Of a stretch of DNA of 64,000 nt, positions 32,512 to 41,979 are shown piece by piece. Numbering within the stretch: the first letter of the stretch is position 1; every line of letters begins with the position of its first letter. The stretch is taken from contig CAVZPD010000030.1 in the NCBI GenBank assembly GCA_963777045.1, forward strand, positions 32,695 through 96,694. The letters run 5' to 3'. The notes under the pieces are model-generated. The model made no database searches. It worked only from the letters and a program-made list of their open reading frames with translations, and was not told the DNA's origin. This stretch comes from JAPSGM01 sp963777045 (GTDB taxonomy: Bacteria > Chloroflexota > Limnocylindria > QHBO01). The translations under genes and the position numbers were made by a program.

Positions 32512-35187
32512 CTACTCAGGCCGATTGACCGGTCCAGTGACTGATCCTAGGCGGCGATCCTCGAGACCGATACCGAGCACGGCCGGGAGATCGGCGCGGC
32601 CGGCGACCCCCAGCTTTCCGTAGATGGCTCCGAGGTGGTTGTCGACCGTCCGAACCGAGATCTCGAGTCGGTCCGCCAGGTCGCGTGACGAGAGTCCGGC
32701 AGCGGCGAGTCGCGCGATCTCGAGCTCTCGCCTTGTCAGCCGAACGGGAGTGGCGTCCAGCAGCGCCGGTGTTCGGACTCCTCCCAGCGTGCTCGACAAG
32801 AGCGATGCGCGTGCACCGGCGATCCGAGCGAGCTGCTCTCGACCGCGGCGCAGGTAGGCGTGCTGAGCCTGGGCAGCGGCCTCGGCCGCGAACAGGACGC
32901 TCCCCATCTGCTCGAACGAGGAGGCGACCCGCTCGAGCTTGACGGCGTCGCGGTTCCCCAGGGCCTCCGCATGCTCGGCCATGGTGACGACCATCTCACC
33001 CTCGATGCGATCCGCAAGCGTGGTGAGCCGTGGGCTGGCGAGCTCTGGATGACCCAGCCGAACCGCGTCGTGCAGCAGCCAGGCAGCCCAGACCAGATGC
33101 GTGTCGGCGGCGGCGGCTCGCGCCCGGTCGACGAGCCGCCGGGCGACATCGCCCCGGCCGACGTCCGCCACCAGGAGCCAGGCAGCTGCTCGATCCATCC
33201 AGATGCGCGAACGTACGTCGACTGCCAACGAGTTCTCGACGATCTCGCGATGCAGCTCGCTGGCAAGCTCCGCTCGACCAAGCCACGAGGCACACAGCGA
33301 GGCCACCGCGGCATCGATACCGCGGACCGCGAATGGATCCGAGACGCGAACCGCCGCCAGCGCCCCGAGCATCGTGTGCAGCGAGCCCTCGATCATCCCG
33401 GACAGCAACAGGCACTCGGACAGGTTCATCGACCACATGGCTGCCAGCTCCACTGCCCCGGACTCGAGGGCGGCCCGCTCTCCCTCGCGTCCGAGGTCGA
33501 CCGCCTGCTTCAGCTGGCCCGCATACGCAAGCGCCATCACACGATTGATGGCCAGCATCGCTCCACCAAGCGGGAGATCGGATTGGACCGATGGCGCGAG
33601 CCGGAGACCCGCCTCGACCTGTTGCTCGGCCTCGGCAAATCGGCCCAGCATGACGTTGGCGATGCTCGAGTAGACGAGCGTGTGGACAACGGCCCTTGGC
33701 CTCGCATGTGGCTTGTGCGCGATGCGCCGCCCCGCCTCTGCGACGCTCGGAAGCTCACCGGCACCGGCACGAAACAGCACGAGCAACGCCTCGAGCTCGT
33801 CGCGCCACCGTTCATCGGCGACGGCACCCAGAGCCCGCTGCAGGATCTCGGTGGCCTCGGCAGTGCGACCGGCCCGAAAGTAGAGAAGCCCGGCATGGGC
33901 GAGCGCGGCCTGCGCGATCTCATCGTCGGCGACGGCAGCCTCCGACGCGAGCGCCAGGCTGAGCTCCGCCTCTTCGATGCGCTGCTGTGCCGAAAGTGCC
34001 CTTCCGAGCAGCAGGTGCGCCGCTGCGCTGCTCTTCGATCCGAGCGACGCTCGTGCCATGCGCTCGGCGAGCGGCGCGTCGAAGCTGCCCAGGGCCTGGG
34101 CTGCCGCGGCCAGCAGGAGGCTCGGCTCGACCGAGCCTCCGCTGTCGAGCCGCCACAGCGCAAGGCGCAGCAGGTCTTCCCCGCGGCGCGCTCCCGACGC
34201 CTCGAGGTGGTCAGCCAGGGCGGCAGTCAGCCGCCGAGCTCGTGTTCGAGCCAGCCCGGCCCGAAGCACCTCACCGTAGATCGGGTGGGCCAGCCTGGCC
34301 AACGATCGATTGCCCGTCTGCTCGACGTTCAGGATGCGGGCCTCTTCGAGCGCCTCGAGAGCCGCGGCGCCAGCAATGCGCTCGAGCAGGCGGAGGTCGA
34401 TCGGTCCACCGACGGCAAGGGTCTCGACCGCGAGCTGACGGTCCGGGTCAAGTCGGCCGAGCCGGCTCCGCACCAGCTCCGCCAGGCGGGCGGACGGCGG
34501 GAGGGGTCCGATCGCTCGCCAGAGTCCGCCTTCGCGGGCGAAGGCACGAGTCTCCAGGCCTCCGAGCACCAACTCCCGAAGGTAGAGAGCATTCCCGGCC
34601 GATCGGCGCCACAGGTCGTGGAGCGTCGCGGCCTGGACCGGTCCTTCCAAGAGCGCTTCCGCCAGATGCCCGGCGGCTCGCCGCCCGAGCGGCGCGAGAT
34701 CAATCCGGTCGATCACCCCGTCCTTCCACAGGCTGCTGAGCGGCGCGCGAGTCTCGCCCGCGCGCTGCGTCATCACCACGGCAGCCACGCGATGGCGGCA
34801 GACGAGGTCGACCAGGCGCACGGAGTGGATGTCGAGGTCCGAGGCGTCATCGACGATGAGCACCAGCGGCGCATCATCCGTTCCGCGTCGGCGCAGCTCG
34901 TCGAGCAGACGGCCGTGGAGCACGGCCTCGGTCTCGCCGCCGCCCGCCGTGGACTCGAGAAGCGGCGCGAAGGCGCCGAAGGGAATCGGCGCGGTGGCCT
35001 GCGATGCGGAGACCCAACCAACCGAACGTCCCTCGCCCTGCAGGATGCTGGCGAGCTCCGCCGCCAGGCGCGACTTGCCAATCCCCGCCTCGCCGGCGAT
35101 CACCACCCCCGCCGCGGCGCTCACACCGACGATGGCCCTCAGCCGGCTCAGCTCGGACTCGCGACCGATGAGCGGCCAATGCCGCAT
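32512..35187 (-). CDS. LuxR-type transcriptional regulator with AAA ATPase (LAL/MalT-like)
   Basis: An 891-residue regulator: an N-terminal P-loop ATPase (GEAGIGKS at 32-39, VLIVDDASDLD as Walker B), a long helical TPR-type middle, and a C-terminal LuxR HTH (LTRRELEIARLAAAGLSSRDLADRLEISVRTVDNHLGAIYGKLGV). The ATG at 35187 has AGGAGG 7 bases upstream, so the 87-residue N-terminal extension is rejected. Such STAND-type regulators integrate a ligand and ATP. The operon of lipoproteins and nucleotidyltransferase directly downstream is a candidate target (inference). Confidence 0.9.
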   Translation of the reverse strand: MRHWPLIGRESELSRLRAIVGVSAAAGVVIAGEAGIGKSRLAAELASILQGEGRSVGWVSASQATAPIPFGAFAPLLESTAGGGETEAVLHGRLLDELRRRGTDDAPLVLIVDDASDLDIHSVRLVDLVCRHRVAAVVMTQRAGETRAPLSSLWKDGVIDRIDLAPLGRRAAGHLAEALLEGPVQAATLHDLWRRSAGNALYLRELVLGGLETRAFAREGGLWRAIGPLPPSARLAELVRSRLGRLDPDRQLAVETLAVGGPIDLRLLERIAGAAALEALEEARILNVEQTGNRSLARLAHPIYGEVLRAGLARTRARRLTAALADHLEASGARRGEDLLRLALWRLDSGGSVEPSLLLAAAAQALGSFDAPLAERMARASLGSKSSAAAHLLLGRALSAQQRIEEAELSLALASEAAVADDEIAQAALAHAGLLYFRAGRTAEATEILQRALGAVADERWRDELEALLVLFRAGAGELPSVAEAGRRIAHKPHARPRAVVHTLVYSSIANVMLGRFAEAEQQVEAGLRLAPSVQSDLPLGGAMLAINRVMALAYAGQLKQAVDLGREGERAALESGAVELAAMWSMNLSECLLLSGMIEGSLHTMLGALAAVRVSDPFAVRGIDAAVASLCASWLGRAELASELHREIVENSLAVDVRSRIWMDRAAAWLLVADVGRGDVARRLVDRARAAAADTHLVWAAWLLHDAVRLGHPELASPRLTTLADRIEGEMVVTMAEHAEALGNRDAVKLERVASSFEQMGSVLFAAEAAAQAQHAYLRRGREQLARIAGARASLLSSTLGGVRTPALLDATPVRLTRRELEIARLAAAGLSSRDLADRLEISVRTVDNHLGAIYGKLGVAGRADLPAVLGIGLEDRRLGSVTGPVNRPE

Positions 35188-35276
35188 GCGAAGCCCTCCT
35201 GGCAGGCACACCCCTCCGCCCACACGATAGGACGTGCGACCAAATGGCCGGCCGCGCCTAGGGGCGGCTTGCGGGC

Positions 35277-36620
35277 CTATTCCGCCGCGGCCGCCTTGAT
35301 CGGGCGCTCCTCTGGCTCCGCAGATTGCCCGATGCGCGTCACGCCGAGCCGGCCACGCACGGCGGCTCGACGCCACTGCCAGCCGACCAGCCCCACCGCG
35401 CCCACCGTGACGATGCCGCCGATGAGGAAGGCCACGGTCGAATCCCACCGCTCGGCCACCGCGCCGGCGAAGATGCCGCCGATGGGCGTGGTGCCGGAGA
35501 AGACGGTGACGTAGAGCGCCATCACCCGTCCGCGCACCTCGTCCGTCACGTTCGCCTGCACCGTCGCGTTGACGGTGTTGATCATGAGCATGGAGAAGAG
35601 GCCGGCGCCCATCGCCAGCGGGAGGGCCACGGCGAAGACCCGCGACTGCGCGAGACCGATCTCGAGCACGCCGAACAGGAAGGCGCCGCCGAGCATCAGT
35701 GCCAGGGCGCGTCGCTGCCGCATGTAGGCCAGGCTCAACGCGCCGATGAGCGAGCCGAGGCCCGTCGCCGCATAGAGGACGCCGTAGCCGTCCGCTCCCA
35801 GCTGCAGCACGTCCTGCGCGAAGAGCGGAAGCAGGATGCGGAAGTTCAGGCCGAAGGTGGAGACGATCCCCAGCAGCACCAGGGCCCAGAGGATCGTTGG
35901 CGAGCGTCCGGCGAAGACCAGCCCCTCTGCCAGGCTCCGCAACACGGGCGCCCTCGGTCGGTCGCGCGGCATGCTGCGGATGGCGCCCGGGTCCATGGCC
36001 AGCAGGCTGTAGATGACGGCGAGGTAGCTGACGGCGTTCAGCGCGAAGTTGAGCGCGATTCCTCCCATGGTGCTGCCGAGCACGCTCGCGCCGATCGCGA
36101 TGATCACGCCCGCCAGTGCGGGACCGATGACACGCGCGCCGTTGAAGGCCATCGAGTTCAGGGCGATCGCGTTGGGCAGCAGCTCGCGTGGCACCAGGTC
36201 AGCAGGCAGCGACTGGCGGACCGGAACGTCGAGGGCGTTCACCAGGCCCAGCGCCAGGGAGAGGAACCCGACCAGCGGGATGCTGACCACGCCGGACACG
36301 GTGACCGCCAGCAGGACGATCACCTGCAGCGTGGCGAGCGACTGGGTCACCAGCAGCGTGCGGCGCTTGTCGAGCCGGTCGACGAAGACGCCGCCGAAGG
36401 GGGCAAGCAGGAGCGACGGGACGAACTGCAGCGCCGACACGACGCCGAGCTCCAGCGGCGAGCCACCCAGCTCCAGCACGAGCCAGGGCAGGCTGATCTG
36501 CTGCATCCATGTGCCCGTGCGGCTGATCGCCTGCCCGGTCCAGTAGAGGCGGAAGTTCCGGGTCCCGAGCGCGGCGAATCCGCGGCCCAACCCGCCCATC
36601 CGCCCGAAGCGAGTCAACAT
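35277..36620 (-). CDS. MFS exporter (EntS-like, 12 TM), paralogue 2
   Basis: A 447-residue paralogue of the MFS at 22813-24183: FAALGTRNFRLYWTGQAISRTGTWMQQISLPWLVLELGGSPLEL as helices 1-2, FVDRLDKRRTLLV as the A-motif, and twelve hydrophobic segments. The ATG at 36620 is one base from the palindrome GTTAGTCATGCTAAC, the same operator type as in paralogue 1, which suggests control by the same MarR-like repressor, 13 kb away. Substrate unknown. It is the last gene before the divergent ferredoxin gene. Confidence 0.85.
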   Translation of the reverse strand: MLTRFGRMGGLGRGFAALGTRNFRLYWTGQAISRTGTWMQQISLPWLVLELGGSPLELGVVSALQFVPSLLLAPFGGVFVDRLDKRRTLLVTQSLATLQVIVLLAVTVSGVVSIPLVGFLSLALGLVNALDVPVRQSLPADLVPRELLPNAIALNSMAFNGARVIGPALAGVIIAIGASVLGSTMGGIALNFALNAVSYLAVIYSLLAMDPGAIRSMPRDRPRAPVLRSLAEGLVFAGRSPTILWALVLLGIVSTFGLNFRILLPLFAQDVLQLGADGYGVLYAATGLGSLIGALSLAYMRQRRALALMLGGAFLFGVLEIGLAQSRVFAVALPLAMGAGLFSMLMINTVNATVQANVTDEVRGRVMALYVTVFSGTTPIGGIFAGAVAERWDSTVAFLIGGIVTVGAVGLVGWQWRRAAVRGRLGVTRIGQSAEPEERPIKAAAAE

Positions 36621-36621
36621 C

Positions 36622-36636
36622 GTTAGTCATGCTAAC
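36622..36636 (-). promoter_or_regulatory. MarR-type palindrome before MFS 2
   Basis: GTTAGTCATGCTAAC sits 1 base upstream of the MFS 2 ATG. Compared with GTTAGCAATGCTAAC before MFS 1, only two bases differ and the ATGCTAAC half is identical. On the minus strand it too contains TAGCAT as a -10-like box, 8 bases before the ATG; a -35 match is weak (GCGACC with a 17-base spacer). Candidate operator/leaderless promoter. Confidence 0.55.
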
Positions 36637-36765
36637 GATATTTCGGCGAGCGGTCGCACACCCGCCAGGAGGCTCCCACCGACCCTGCCGAGTGGCCCTA
36701 CCGGACCGCGTCGGCGGCGGCGATGGTGAACGAACGATCAACCCAGCTTCGCGCGAGGAACATTC

Positions 36766-37053
<288 letters not shown>

Positions 37054-37133
37054 TCGCCGCGGCGTGGCCGAATCGAAGGGGACCGGCAGTCGTCCCGATC
37101 GGTTGTTCCGGGCTCGCGCTATCCTGCCGTGCA

Positions 37134-38327
37134 ATGACCGACGCGCTGATCCACGCGCGCGAGCTGCTGCGCGCCCATCCGCTGATCGATGGGCACAACG
37201 ACCTGCCATGGACCATCCGGACCTCGGCCGTGGCGGAGGGCAACCTCGCGCGCTACAGCCTGCATTCGGCACCGCCACCGGGGCAGACGGACCTTCCCCG
37301 CCTGCGCGCCGGGTGCGTGGGGGGCCAGTTCTGGAGCGTCTATGTCCCGGGCGAGCCGGGCTCCGGCCTGGCGCGCATGCAGCTGGAGCAGATCGACCTC
37401 GCGCGCCGAATGGTCGCCACCTATCCTGGCGACCTGGCGCTGGCCTGGTCGGCGGCACAGGTCGAACGGTCCTTCGCTGGCGGCCGCATCGCGTCCCTGC
37501 TCGGGATGGAGGGCGGCCACGCCTTGGAGGGATCGCTCGGAGCCCTGCGCGCCTTCCACGAGCTGGGCGTGCGCTACATGACGCTGACACACAACACGAC
37601 GAACGACATCGGCGACTCGGCTACGGACGAACCGCAGCACGGCGGTCTCTCGGCGTTCGGACGCGACGTCGTCGCCGAGATGAACCGCCTGGGGATGCTC
37701 GTGGACCTCTCGCACGTCGCCCCCTCGACCATGGCCGATGCTCTTGAGGAGAGCGCCGCGCCGATCATCTTCAGCCACTCTTCGGCGCGGGCCGTGTGCG
37801 ACGTGGCGCGCAACGTCCCCGACGAGATCCTGGCCCGGGTGCCGGCTAACGGCGGGCTGGTCATGGTGAACTTCGTGGCTGGCTTCATCAGCAGCGACGC
37901 GGCGAAGGTGCTCGTTCCAGCCATCGCCGAGTTCCAGGCCCGGTCGGCGGGCATCACCGACCTGCGCGAGCTGCGTGCGCTGCGCGAGCAGTTCATCGAG
38001 GCGCTCGACGTTCCGCCGCCGAGTATCGGCCAGGTTGCCAACCACGTCGAACACGTTGCTCGCATCGCCGGGCATGACCACGTCGGCATCGGCTCGGACT
38101 ACGACGGCAACCGCTTCTGGCCGAAAGGCATGGAGGACGTCTCGAGCTTTCCGCAGTTGTTCGCCGAGCTGATCAACCGAGGATGGTCCGATGACCAGCT
38201 CACTGCGCTGGCTGGAGGCAACGTCCTGCGCGTGATGCGGGAGGCAGAGGCCGTCGCCACCGCTCCGCCGCCCACCATCGCGTCGCCCACCCCCAATGGC
38301 CCGTCGGGTCGGGACGGTCGGCTCTAG
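37134..38327 (+). CDS. Membrane dipeptidase-like protein (peptidase M19)
   Basis: A 397-residue zinc dipeptidase family protein. Metal ligands are recognisable: HPLIDGHNDLPW (HxD), GMEGGHALEG (E), VDLSHVAP and IIFSHSSARAV (His), and GIGSDYDG (D). The amidohydrolase-type TIM barrel fits the length. There is no signal peptide or lipid anchor, so it is cytosolic here. Members cleave dipeptides and, in some cases, D-amino-acid dipeptides. The ATG at 37134 follows the ferredoxin stop by 80 bases. No operon partner. Confidence 0.9.
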   Translation: MTDALIHARELLRAHPLIDGHNDLPWTIRTSAVAEGNLARYSLHSAPPPGQTDLPRLRAGCVGGQFWSVYVPGEPGSGLARMQLEQIDLARRMVATYPGDLALAWSAAQVERSFAGGRIASLLGMEGGHALEGSLGALRAFHELGVRYMTLTHNTTNDIGDSATDEPQHGGLSAFGRDVVAEMNRLGMLVDLSHVAPSTMADALEESAAPIIFSHSSARAVCDVARNVPDEILARVPANGGLVMVNFVAGFISSDAAKVLVPAIAEFQARSAGITDLRELRALREQFIEALDVPPPSIGQVANHVEHVARIAGHDHVGIGSDYDGNRFWPKGMEDVSSFPQLFAELINRGWSDDQLTALAGGNVLRVMREAEAVATAPPPTIASPTPNGPSGRDGRL

Positions 38328-38395
38328 GCGAGACGGCACGGCCAGCGCAGGCTGCCGTGGAGCGGCCAAACCGTCAGGTCGAAGGAGGCACCCCG

Positions 38396-38914
38396 ATGAC
38401 CACCGCCAACCTCACGCCGCCCCTCGCGTCGCTGCTGACCTGGCTGCACGAGCGGGAGGTCGAGTACCGCGTCCATCCGCACTCGCCCACCTTCTCGGCC
38501 CGCGCGACGGCGCTCGCCGAAGGCATCGACCCGCACACCTTCGCCAAGACGATCGTCGTCAAGGCCGATGACGGCCGGCGTGCCGTGCTCGTCCTGGATG
38601 CAACGGACCAGCTGGACCTGAAGGCCGCGGCGCAGCTGCTGGGCGCGGCGCACGTCCAGCTCCTGACGGAGGGCGAGCTCGCCGAGCTGGCGCCCGAGTG
38701 CGACCTCGGGACGCTGCCGCCCTTCCCGCACTGGAGGATTCCGATCTACGCCGACTACGGTGTGAACGCCGATCGCGAGATCAGCTTCCATGCCGGCAGC
38801 CACGCGTATGCGGTCCGGGTGGCGCGGGACACCTGGGAGGCGGCGGCGGAGGTCGTCTACGGCGACATCGCCCAGCACCGCGAGGGCGGCAGCTGGCGCT
38901 CTCCCGACGACTGA
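38396..38914 (+). CDS. YbaK/EbsC-family aminoacyl-tRNA deacylase-like protein 2
   Basis: A 172-residue YbaK fold protein, intact in its catalytic-lysine motif (FAKTIVVK, K51), unlike the protein at 28738. Other segments: VHPHSPTFSARATALAEGIDPHTF, LVLDATDQLDLKAAAQLL, and GTLPPFPHWRIPIYADYGVN. Members deacylate mischarged tRNAs. The ATG at 38396 has GAAGGAGG 8 bases upstream. It converges with the DUF885 gene, 4 bases away at the stop codons. Confidence 0.82.
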   Translation: MTTANLTPPLASLLTWLHEREVEYRVHPHSPTFSARATALAEGIDPHTFAKTIVVKADDGRRAVLVLDATDQLDLKAAAQLLGAAHVQLLTEGELAELAPECDLGTLPPFPHWRIPIYADYGVNADREISFHAGSHAYAVRVARDTWEAAAEVVYGDIAQHREGGSWRSPDD

Positions 38915-38918
38915 GGCG

Positions 38919-40556
38919 CTAGACCGCCGCCATCACCGCGCGTTCGGCCAGCGCTATCGGCAGGGTGCCGGACGAGGTGATCGCGTCGTGGAAGTCGCGC
39001 AGGGCAGCGGTGTCGGAGGCATCGGTCCCGCGGGCTGACAGGAATCGGTCCCGGATGCGCAGGATCTCCAGGCAGCCGGTGAGGTAGGACGAGGCCTGGG
39101 TGGGCCAGCTGCAGTAGCGCGTGACCTCCGCCACCGCCGTCGGCTCGGTGAGCGACGAGTTGGCCATCATGAAGTCGACCGCCTCGGCGTGGCTCATCTC
39201 GCCCAGGTGCAGGCTCGTGTCGGCCACGATACGGGCCGCCCGGAAGAGGGTCGCCTCGTACTGGAACATCACGTGGCGCAGGTCGTCGTAGAAGTCCGCC
39301 TCGCGCATCATCCGCTCGGCGTAGAGAGCCCAGCCCTCCGCGAAGTAGCTGGTCCCGAACCACTGGCGCAGGTGGGACGGGTTGCCCTTCGCCATGACGA
39401 GGTGCCAGTGGTGGCCGGGGTATGCCTCGTGGACCGATGTGGTGGGGATGGTCGGGTAGCAGTTCGACTCGAGCCGCTTGGCGATCTCCTCGTCGCTTGC
39501 CCCGTCGGGCGGGTAGGGAACGAAGAAGTGGCCGCGCATCGTCTCGGCGAAGCTCGGCGGAGCCACGTACGACGCGACGGCCAGCACCGGGCGCTGGAAC
39601 GGCGGCGACGGGACCACCGCACACTCCTCGCCGGCCGGGAAGGTGACCAGCTGCTTCTCCTTGAGGAAGGCGCGGGCACGCTCCGTCCACTCCTCGTAGC
39701 CCAGGCGCATCTGCTCGGGCGTCTGCGGCCGATCCTGGTTGAGGTCCTGGAGGACGGCGTGCCAGTCATCGGTGCCGCGCAGCTGCTGGGCGCCCTGTCG
39801 CAGCGACTCCGACAGCTCGGCGATCTGCTGGCGGCCCTTCTCGCGCAGCTCGCGGGCGCCGAAGCCCAGCATCTCCGCCTCGCGAAGGATGGTGTCGTAG
39901 CGCTCCTCGCCGAACGCCCAGTCGCCGGTGGCCTCCGGCCGCATCTCCTCCAGGAATGCTGCGTACTCCTCGTAGGCGCGTGCGGCGGATTCACCCGCGT
40001 CGATCATCAGGTTCCGATGCTCCGGCTCCAGCTGGGCGGGCAGGAGATGGCGCATGTAGTTGGCGCCGGCATGTGCCTGGTTGATGGCACGGGCCAGCAG
40101 GATCTCGGGGACGAGCTCAGCGCGCAGGTTGGCCTGGCCCGCGGCCAGGTTGTCCGGCACATGGCGCAGCCGCTCGGCAGCGGCCTCGACCAGCTCGCGC
40201 TCGGGACGGAGACGGTGAAGGAAGAGCGTGAAGACGCCTCGCATGCCGGGATTCAGGTAGTGGTCGGGCTGGCGGCGCCAGACCTCCCACTCGTCGTAGA
40301 CGCCCTCCTCGGCCAGCGCCCCGATGGCGAGGTCGCGGTCGATCTGCTCGTCAAAGCTCAGATCTGCCGGGTCGAGCGCCTCGAACCGGCGTCGCCATTC
40401 GACGGCGGCAGCGGCGCGACGCTGGAAGGCATCGGCGGAGAGGTCATCGAGCCGGTCATCGAACTCGGTCAGGCCCATGCCGCTGGCACGCACCGGGTGC
40501 TCGCGGTACTGCTGGGCGAGGAAATCGCGGGCAAGCGCGGAAAAATGGGCCCTCAA
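38919..40556 (-). CDS. DUF885 family protein (putative metallopeptidase), paralogue 2
   Basis: A 545-residue paralogue of 25546-27225: the same VHEAYPGHHWHL motif (H376) and AEGWALYAERMMREADFYDD. Here the second-half His and Glu ligands are also kept. No signal peptide. The first ~200 residues are helical and Leu/Ala-rich. Start ATG at 40556; its divergent gap of 283 bases leads to the hydrogenase operon. Possible amino-acid or peptide hydrolysis; no substrate can be named. Confidence 0.82.
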   Translation of the reverse strand: MRAHFSALARDFLAQQYREHPVRASGMGLTEFDDRLDDLSADAFQRRAAAAVEWRRRFEALDPADLSFDEQIDRDLAIGALAEEGVYDEWEVWRRQPDHYLNPGMRGVFTLFLHRLRPERELVEAAAERLRHVPDNLAAGQANLRAELVPEILLARAINQAHAGANYMRHLLPAQLEPEHRNLMIDAGESAARAYEEYAAFLEEMRPEATGDWAFGEERYDTILREAEMLGFGARELREKGRQQIAELSESLRQGAQQLRGTDDWHAVLQDLNQDRPQTPEQMRLGYEEWTERARAFLKEKQLVTFPAGEECAVVPSPPFQRPVLAVASYVAPPSFAETMRGHFFVPYPPDGASDEEIAKRLESNCYPTIPTTSVHEAYPGHHWHLVMAKGNPSHLRQWFGTSYFAEGWALYAERMMREADFYDDLRHVMFQYEATLFRAARIVADTSLHLGEMSHAEAVDFMMANSSLTEPTAVAEVTRYCSWPTQASSYLTGCLEILRIRDRFLSARGTDASDTAALRDFHDAITSSGTLPIALAERAVMAAV

Positions 40557-40767
40557 GGGTGCTCCCTCCTAAGTGTGCGCAGGTCTGGGAGGCTTCCCGA
40601 AGTCTAGCCCCATTGCGCAGTGGGGATTCGGACGAGGAACCATGCCGAATGTCCCTGGAGGACGGGCCATGCCGGATGGCGGAGCTCCGCCTGCCGTGAC
40701 GACCCAAGAGGCTCAGAAGCTTGCATCGAGGGGCCCTTTGGCCCGGCACCCCAGGGCCATGCGGCCT

Positions 40768-40797
40768 TTGGGCGGGAGCGGTGTCCGGGTCTAGCCT
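40768..40797 (+). promoter_or_regulatory. Weak sigma70-like promoter candidate for the hydrogenase operon
   Basis: In the 283-base divergent gap (40557-40839), TTGGGC (40768-40773) and TAGCCT (40792-40797) have an 18-base spacer and lie 26 bases before the ribosome-binding site. The match to TTGACA/TATAAT is poor (3 of 6 each), so this is only a candidate. Otherwise the gap shows a small GCCAT/ATGGC dyad at 40666-40680 and no coding sequence. Confidence 0.25.
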
Positions 40798-40839
40798 GAG
40801 CGGGAAGGGACTCCCACTCGAGCTCGGAGGTACATCTCG

Positions 40840-41979
40840 GTGGCGACCATGCATCCCGCTACGACCCCCACGGAACCGTCCGACGAACGCGAGGAAACGG
40901 TGGTCGACGCGTTGATGCGTCGCGGTGTGAGCCGTCGCCGCTTCCTGCAGTTCTGCACCGCAATGGCGGGCGCCATGGCCATGCCGCTGACCTACGGACC
41001 CCGAATCGCGAAGGCTCTCGAAGCCGCAAAGAAGCCGGTCCTCGTCTGGCTCGAGTTCCAGGATTGCGCCGGCAACACGGAATCGATGCTGCGCAGCAGC
41101 CATCCCGACGTCGCCGAGGTCGTCCTGGAGACGCTTTCGTGGGAGTACCACGAGACGATCATGGCCGGCGCAGGACACCAGGCCGAGGCGGTCCTGGAAC
41201 GCGTCCGCAGCGAGCACAAGGGCGAGTACATCGTGATCGTGGAGGGATCGATCCCGACGGCGGAGGACGGCATCTACTGCACCATCGGCGGCAGGACCGC
41301 GCTGCAGATCGCGCGCGAGGTGTGCAGCGACGCGGCACTCGTGATCGCCGCCGGCGCGTGCGCATGGGACGGCGGCTTCGTGGCGCAAGGGCCGACCGGG
41401 GCGGTCGGCATCGGTGCCGCAGTTGGGGGCCTGAATCTGGTGAACCTGGGGGGCTGCCCGATGAACTCGGCGAACACCGCCGCGGTCCTGGTCCACTACC
41501 TCACCTTCCACGAGGCGCCCCCGCTCGACGAGTACGGGCGCCCGCTCTTCGCGTACGGCCACCTCATTCACGACCAGTGTGAACGGCGCGCGCACTTCGA
41601 CGCCGGGCGCTACGTCGAGGCCTGGGGCGACGAAGGCCACCGGAAGGGCTGGTGCCTCTACAAGATGGGCTGCAAGGGGCCCCAGACCGAGTTCAACTGC
41701 CCGAGCGTCGGCTGGAACGACGGCACCAGCTGGCCGGTGAAGGCCGGCCACGGCTGCGTCGGCTGCGGAGGTCCCACCTTCTGGAACCAGATGAGCCCGT
41801 TCTACGAGCGGCTGCCCAATGTGGACCTCGTGGCAGGCGATGCCGACGCAGGCGCGCTCGGCATTGCCCTGGTTGGGGGAGTCGCGGCGGCAACCGCCGC
41901 CCACGCCGGTGTGGTGATCGCGCGCAACGCGCGCGCGCGCCGGGCACAGAACGCCGAGACGCCCGAGGAGGCTGAGTGA
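40840..41979 (+). CDS. hyaA: [NiFe] hydrogenase small subunit (Tat-exported, C-terminal anchor)
   Basis: The Fe-S electron-transfer subunit of a membrane-bound uptake hydrogenase. GTG start at 40840, with GGAGG 9 bases upstream. A Tat signal SRRRFLQF (31-38) precedes the mature part. The proximal-cluster motif is CAGN (C76, N79) instead of CxxC; the other proximal ligands are C174 and C206. Distal H244, C247, C272, C278 and medial C287, C306, C309 are complete. A C-terminal helix (about 338-360) with a charged tail is the membrane anchor. The Asn at the proximal ligand position recalls the Asp-ligated proximal cluster of actinobacterial group 1h, but the subgroup is not assigned here. Confidence 0.93.
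   Translation: MATMHPATTPTEPSDEREETVVDALMRRGVSRRRFLQFCTAMAGAMAMPLTYGPRIAKALEAAKKPVLVWLEFQDCAGNTESMLRSSHPDVAEVVLETLSWEYHETIMAGAGHQAEAVLERVRSEHKGEYIVIVEGSIPTAEDGIYCTIGGRTALQIAREVCSDAALVIAAGACAWDGGFVAQGPTGAVGIGAAVGGLNLVNLGGCPMNSANTAAVLVHYLTFHEAPPLDEYGRPLFAYGHLIHDQCERRAHFDAGRYVEAWGDEGHRKGWCLYKMGCKGPQTEFNCPSVGWNDGTSWPVKAGHGCVGCGGPTFWNQMSPFYERLPNVDLVAGDADAGALGIALVGGVAAATAAHAGVVIARNARARRAQNAETPEEAE

Noticed and set aside
32860..35514. 884-residue open frame on the plus strand
   Set aside because: Antisense to the LuxR-type regulator, which has clear ATPase and HTH domains and a proper ribosome-binding site.
40557..40839. Gene in the gap before the hydrogenase operon
   Set aside because: Short open frames here have no ribosome-binding site and no recognisable protein character.
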